A stretch of DNA of 39,765 bases from Nitrospirota bacterium (GTDB lineage: Bacteria > Nitrospirota > 9FT-COMBO-42-15 > HDB-SIOI813). Below are positions 37,350 to 39,765 of this stretch, one piece after another. The position numbers were made by a program, and so were the translations under genes. Each line of letters starts with the position of its first letter. Position 1 is the stretch's first letter. The stretch lies in the NCBI GenBank assembly GCA_016217665.1, contig JACRHF010000073.1, positions 1 through 39,765 of the forward strand, given 5' to 3'. Below the pieces are notes generated by a model that saw nothing but the letters and a program-made list of their open reading frames with translations, made no database searches and was not told the origin of the DNA.

Positions 37350-37368
37350 TAAAGGGGGAAAAGAAACA
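37326..37368. repeat. Dispersed palindromic repeat at the 3' end of the macro-domain gene
   Basis: caatcccccttaatccccctttagtaaagggggaaaag. Confidence 0.8.
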
Positions 37369-37374
37369 ATTCCG

Positions 37375-38973
37375 TCATTTGTAGAAATATTTCGTGGTCA
37401 CGTACTGCTGGCCTATCGTCAGGACATTATTGACAAGCCAATAGAGGACCAGGCCTGATGGAAAGTTCAGGAAGAAGAAGGTAAACATCACCGGCATAAT
37501 GAGCATCAACTTTGCCTGTGTCGGATCAACGGTGGAAGGGGTCATCTTCTGCTGTATCAGCATGGAGATACCCATGATAATTGGCAATACATAGTATGGG
37601 TCTTTTATCGAAAGATCCGTTATCCATAAGATAAACGGGGTCTGCCTTAACTCTATCGTGTTTGCAAGGAGATTGTATAGCCCGATAAATACGGGTAATT
37701 GCAGTACCATTGGGAGACACCCGCCAAGGGGATTCACCTTGTGGGTCTTATATAATTCCATCATGGCTTTATTCAGTTCTGCCCTGTCATCCTTGTACTT
37801 CTTCTGGAGTTTTTGTATCTCCGGCTGGAGTCTTTGTATGTCCTTCATGGACTTAAAACTCTTAAAGGTAAGGGGAATAAAGGCCACCCGCACGAGCATG
37901 GTGAGGAATATGATGGCAACCCCATAATTATGGCTTAATCTGTAGAAGACCTGCAGGAGATAAAACAGGCCCTTGGCCATCCAACTGATGACAGACAGTT
38001 CCCAGACTATAAACCAGCCAAAGGAGATACTCTCGTCAAGTCCGACGCCAAGCGCCTTCAACCTCTTGTACTCCTTGGGCCCGGCATAGAGCATAAAAGC
38101 GGACTTCTGCCCCTCTGGGATCTCTATGGCCGCATGAACATCCTTCTCATGGTCCTTGCTGACAATGACCCTGTTCACTTTCCCCTGGGGTATCAGGGCT
38201 GATATAAAGTACTTGTCCTGAACGGCCGTCCACTTGATATCCCCTTCATACTGAAGCGGCCCTTTTATCTTTGCCACCTTATCCTTGATTAACTTTGTCC
38301 CAACCAGGGAGCTGGGCCCTACAAACCCTCCCATACTCGCCGCACCCCATTCCGAGATGCCGAAGTTTGAACCTGTAGAGACCGCGTAGTTCCCTCCAAG
38401 ATTGATCGGGGTTATCTCGATCTCTACTGTATAAGATTCGTTATGGAAGGTGAACGCCTTTCGTACCCCTTTGCCGCTATTGGGGTCTACCAGGGTAAAA
38501 ATGAGACTCCCCTTTGGATTTTCATGACTCAGACGGGCATCTCCCCCCTCAACGCTAAACAGTCCGCCCTGGAGCAGCTTGTTTAACTCCCCATCACTCA
38601 CCGAAACCGCCATAGGGTATGCCCCAATGATGATCTTGCCGGGATCGAAAAGGACGATATTATTCTGCTTCTTTAAATCTGCCCAGTATTGCTTTAATTC
38701 CCAGTGGCGGATCACAGCCCCCCTGTTCGAAAAGACCGCCTTATAAAGGTCAGTCTCCACAGTAACGGTCTTCTCCTCTGCAGCCACCGCACCTGAGACC
38801 TCTACGGTCTCTGCTGCCGGAGACGCTCCACCTTCCTCACTCTTCCGGGGAGAGGTCTCTGCAATCTGGTCTTTTGGCGGGGGAGGGGGAGGGGGAAAGA
38901 GAAAAGGATAGACGAATAGTACAAGCATGGACAACAGGATAGCGATTAATATTCTCTTTTCCATTCCTTCCAT
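37375..38973 (-). CDS. yidC: Membrane protein insertase YidC
   Basis: NYGVAIIFLTMLVRVAFIPLTFKSFKSMKDIQRLQPEIQKLQKKYKDD; NPLGGCLPMVLQLPVFIGLYN. Confidence 0.97.
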   Translation of the reverse strand: MEGMEKRILIAILLSMLVLFVYPFLFPPPPPPPKDQIAETSPRKSEEGGASPAAETVEVSGAVAAEEKTVTVETDLYKAVFSNRGAVIRHWELKQYWADLKKQNNIVLFDPGKIIIGAYPMAVSVSDGELNKLLQGGLFSVEGGDARLSHENPKGSLIFTLVDPNSGKGVRKAFTFHNESYTVEIEITPINLGGNYAVSTGSNFGISEWGAASMGGFVGPSSLVGTKLIKDKVAKIKGPLQYEGDIKWTAVQDKYFISALIPQGKVNRVIVSKDHEKDVHAAIEIPEGQKSAFMLYAGPKEYKRLKALGVGLDESISFGWFIVWELSVISWMAKGLFYLLQVFYRLSHNYGVAIIFLTMLVRVAFIPLTFKSFKSMKDIQRLQPEIQKLQKKYKDDRAELNKAMMELYKTHKVNPLGGCLPMVLQLPVFIGLYNLLANTIELRQTPFILWITDLSIKDPYYVLPIIMGISMLIQQKMTPSTVDPTQAKLMLIMPVMFTFFFLNFPSGLVLYWLVNNVLTIGQQYVTTKYFYK

Positions 38974-38982
38974 TTTCTGATT

Positions 38983-39204
38983 TTACCTTACAGGGTCATA
39001 ACCACCCGGGTGAAAGGGGTGGCATCTTAAAAGCCTTGCTCCCGTCTTGGATATCCCCTTGACAGGCCCGTGCTTCTCTACGGCCTCGATAGCATATTGA
39101 GAACAGGTGGGAAAAAACCTGCAGGACGGCGGCGTTAATATAGAAATGTATCTCTGATAGGCCCTTGCCAAAAAGATGAAAATCTTTGAGAGGCTCATTC
39201 TCAA
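38983..39204 (-). CDS. yidD: Membrane protein insertion efficiency factor YidD
   Basis: [31 protein letters not shown]...[13 protein letters not shown]. Confidence 0.97.
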   Translation of the reverse strand: MRMSLSKIFIFLARAYQRYISILTPPSCRFFPTCSQYAIEAVEKHGPVKGISKTGARLLRCHPFHPGGYDPVR

Positions 39205-39533
39205 TGCTCCATGTACTTTATTAAGGTTCCAAAGACCTCATTGGCCTCTTTAAAATTGACGCCTATCATCCCCCCGCGCGCAACAATAATCATGTCTACG
39301 CCCATACTCCTGGCATCCTCTCTGAGCCGCACAATCTCTCTGATGATCCTTTTGATCCTGTTGCGTTTCACAGCCCCGCCCAGTTTCCGGCTTACCGAAA
39401 TCCCGAAGCGGCTATATCCAAGGTTGTTTTTTATATAGTAGAGGACAAAATGGCGGTTGGCCCTTCTTCGCCCATTCCTGTAAATAAGCCGGTATTCCCA
39501 TCCCTTACGGATCTTATTTTTTGAATTACTCAC
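39201..39533 (-). CDS. rnpA: Ribonuclease P protein component
   Basis: [28 protein letters not shown]. Confidence 0.95.
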   Translation of the reverse strand: MSNSKNKIRKGWEYRLIYRNGRRRANRHFVLYYIKNNLGYSRFGISVSRKLGGAVKRNRIKRIIREIVRLREDARSMGVDMIIVARGGMIGVNFKEANEVFGTLIKYMEH

Positions 39534-39628
39534 CTACCTACCATTGAAGGATACAGCACGTGCTGAGGCGGCCTTCGAAGTGTACGGCAGTAAGTCATTA
39601 ATACGAACGTAATAAATGGCTTTAGGGG

Positions 39629-39763
39629 TCACACTGCCAGTCTTGCGCGTCCTTTAGCCCTTCTCCTGCTCAAGATCCTTCTCCCATTCTTTGTCTTCAT
39701 CCTTCTTCTAAATCCGTGGGTCCTCTTCCTGCTGATATTATGCGGTCTATAGGTAATGGACAT
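39629..39763 (-). CDS. rpmH: 50S ribosomal protein L34
   Basis: [44 protein letters not shown] translated from the minus strand; upstream of rnpA as expected; not in the supplied ORF track. Confidence 0.97.
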   Translation of the reverse strand: MSITYRPHNISRKRTHGFRRRMKTKNGRRILSRRRAKGRARLAV

Positions 39764-39765
39764 AA

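Noticed and set aside
38876-38900. ggggga-rich run in yidC as another copy of the dispersed repeat
   Set aside because: Lacks the palindromic CCCCC-TTTA-GGGGG organisation; it encodes a proline-rich linker after the YidC N-terminal TM.
1-39765. CRISPR arrays, rRNA or tRNA genes
   Set aside because: No regularly spaced direct repeats with unique spacers, and no rRNA or convincing tRNA cloverleaf noticed by eye; a tRNAscan/CRISPR search would be decisive.

Overview
This roughly 40 kb window is a bacterial chromosomal segment. I can place it only as Gram-negative-like (WaaA, BamD, MltA); the repeat types suggest a Nitrospirae- or Deltaproteobacteria-type genome, which is inference. Most of it is core genes: waaA, a DUF374 acyltransferase, rdgB, rph, murI, a csp gene, mgsA, ftsH, mltA, a PAP2 phosphatase, two MFS transporters, a LysM lytic transglycosylase, an M16 peptidase pair, a larE-like gene, bamD, a FabH-like KAS III, a hotdog thioesterase, smc, a GAF-GGDEF gene, secA, an endonuclease III-like gene, cutA, a macro-domain gene, and the yidC-yidD-rnpA-rpmH cluster. 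The accessory regions are the more unusual part. (1) At 1-5205, minus strand, is a decayed or rearranged type I R-M defence locus. Its hsdM has lost the catalytic methyltransferase core in frame. An hsdS is intact. A membrane protein sits between M and S, an XRE-ImmA/IrrE + DUF4411 pair is translationally coupled downstream of S, and the locus ends in a second diverged hsdS 3' tail coupled to a truncated DarT start. No hsdR is visible. (2) At 25149-26137 is a small toxin-antitoxin-like island: a C39-like papain-fold protein plus DUF2283, antisense-overlapping a BrnA antitoxin with a BrnT remnant. (3) The protein at 18095-19075 is uncharacterised and carries a perfect JAMM/MPN+ HxHx7SxxD motif. 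(4) Several palindromic or MITE-like repeat families are present; some are inserted in frame in essential genes (waaA, fabH-like, the smc hinge), and others appear to supply N-termini. (5) The csp gene has a promoter-hairpin-T tract leader that looks like an attenuator. All family calls come from motif recognition by eye; no database search was run.
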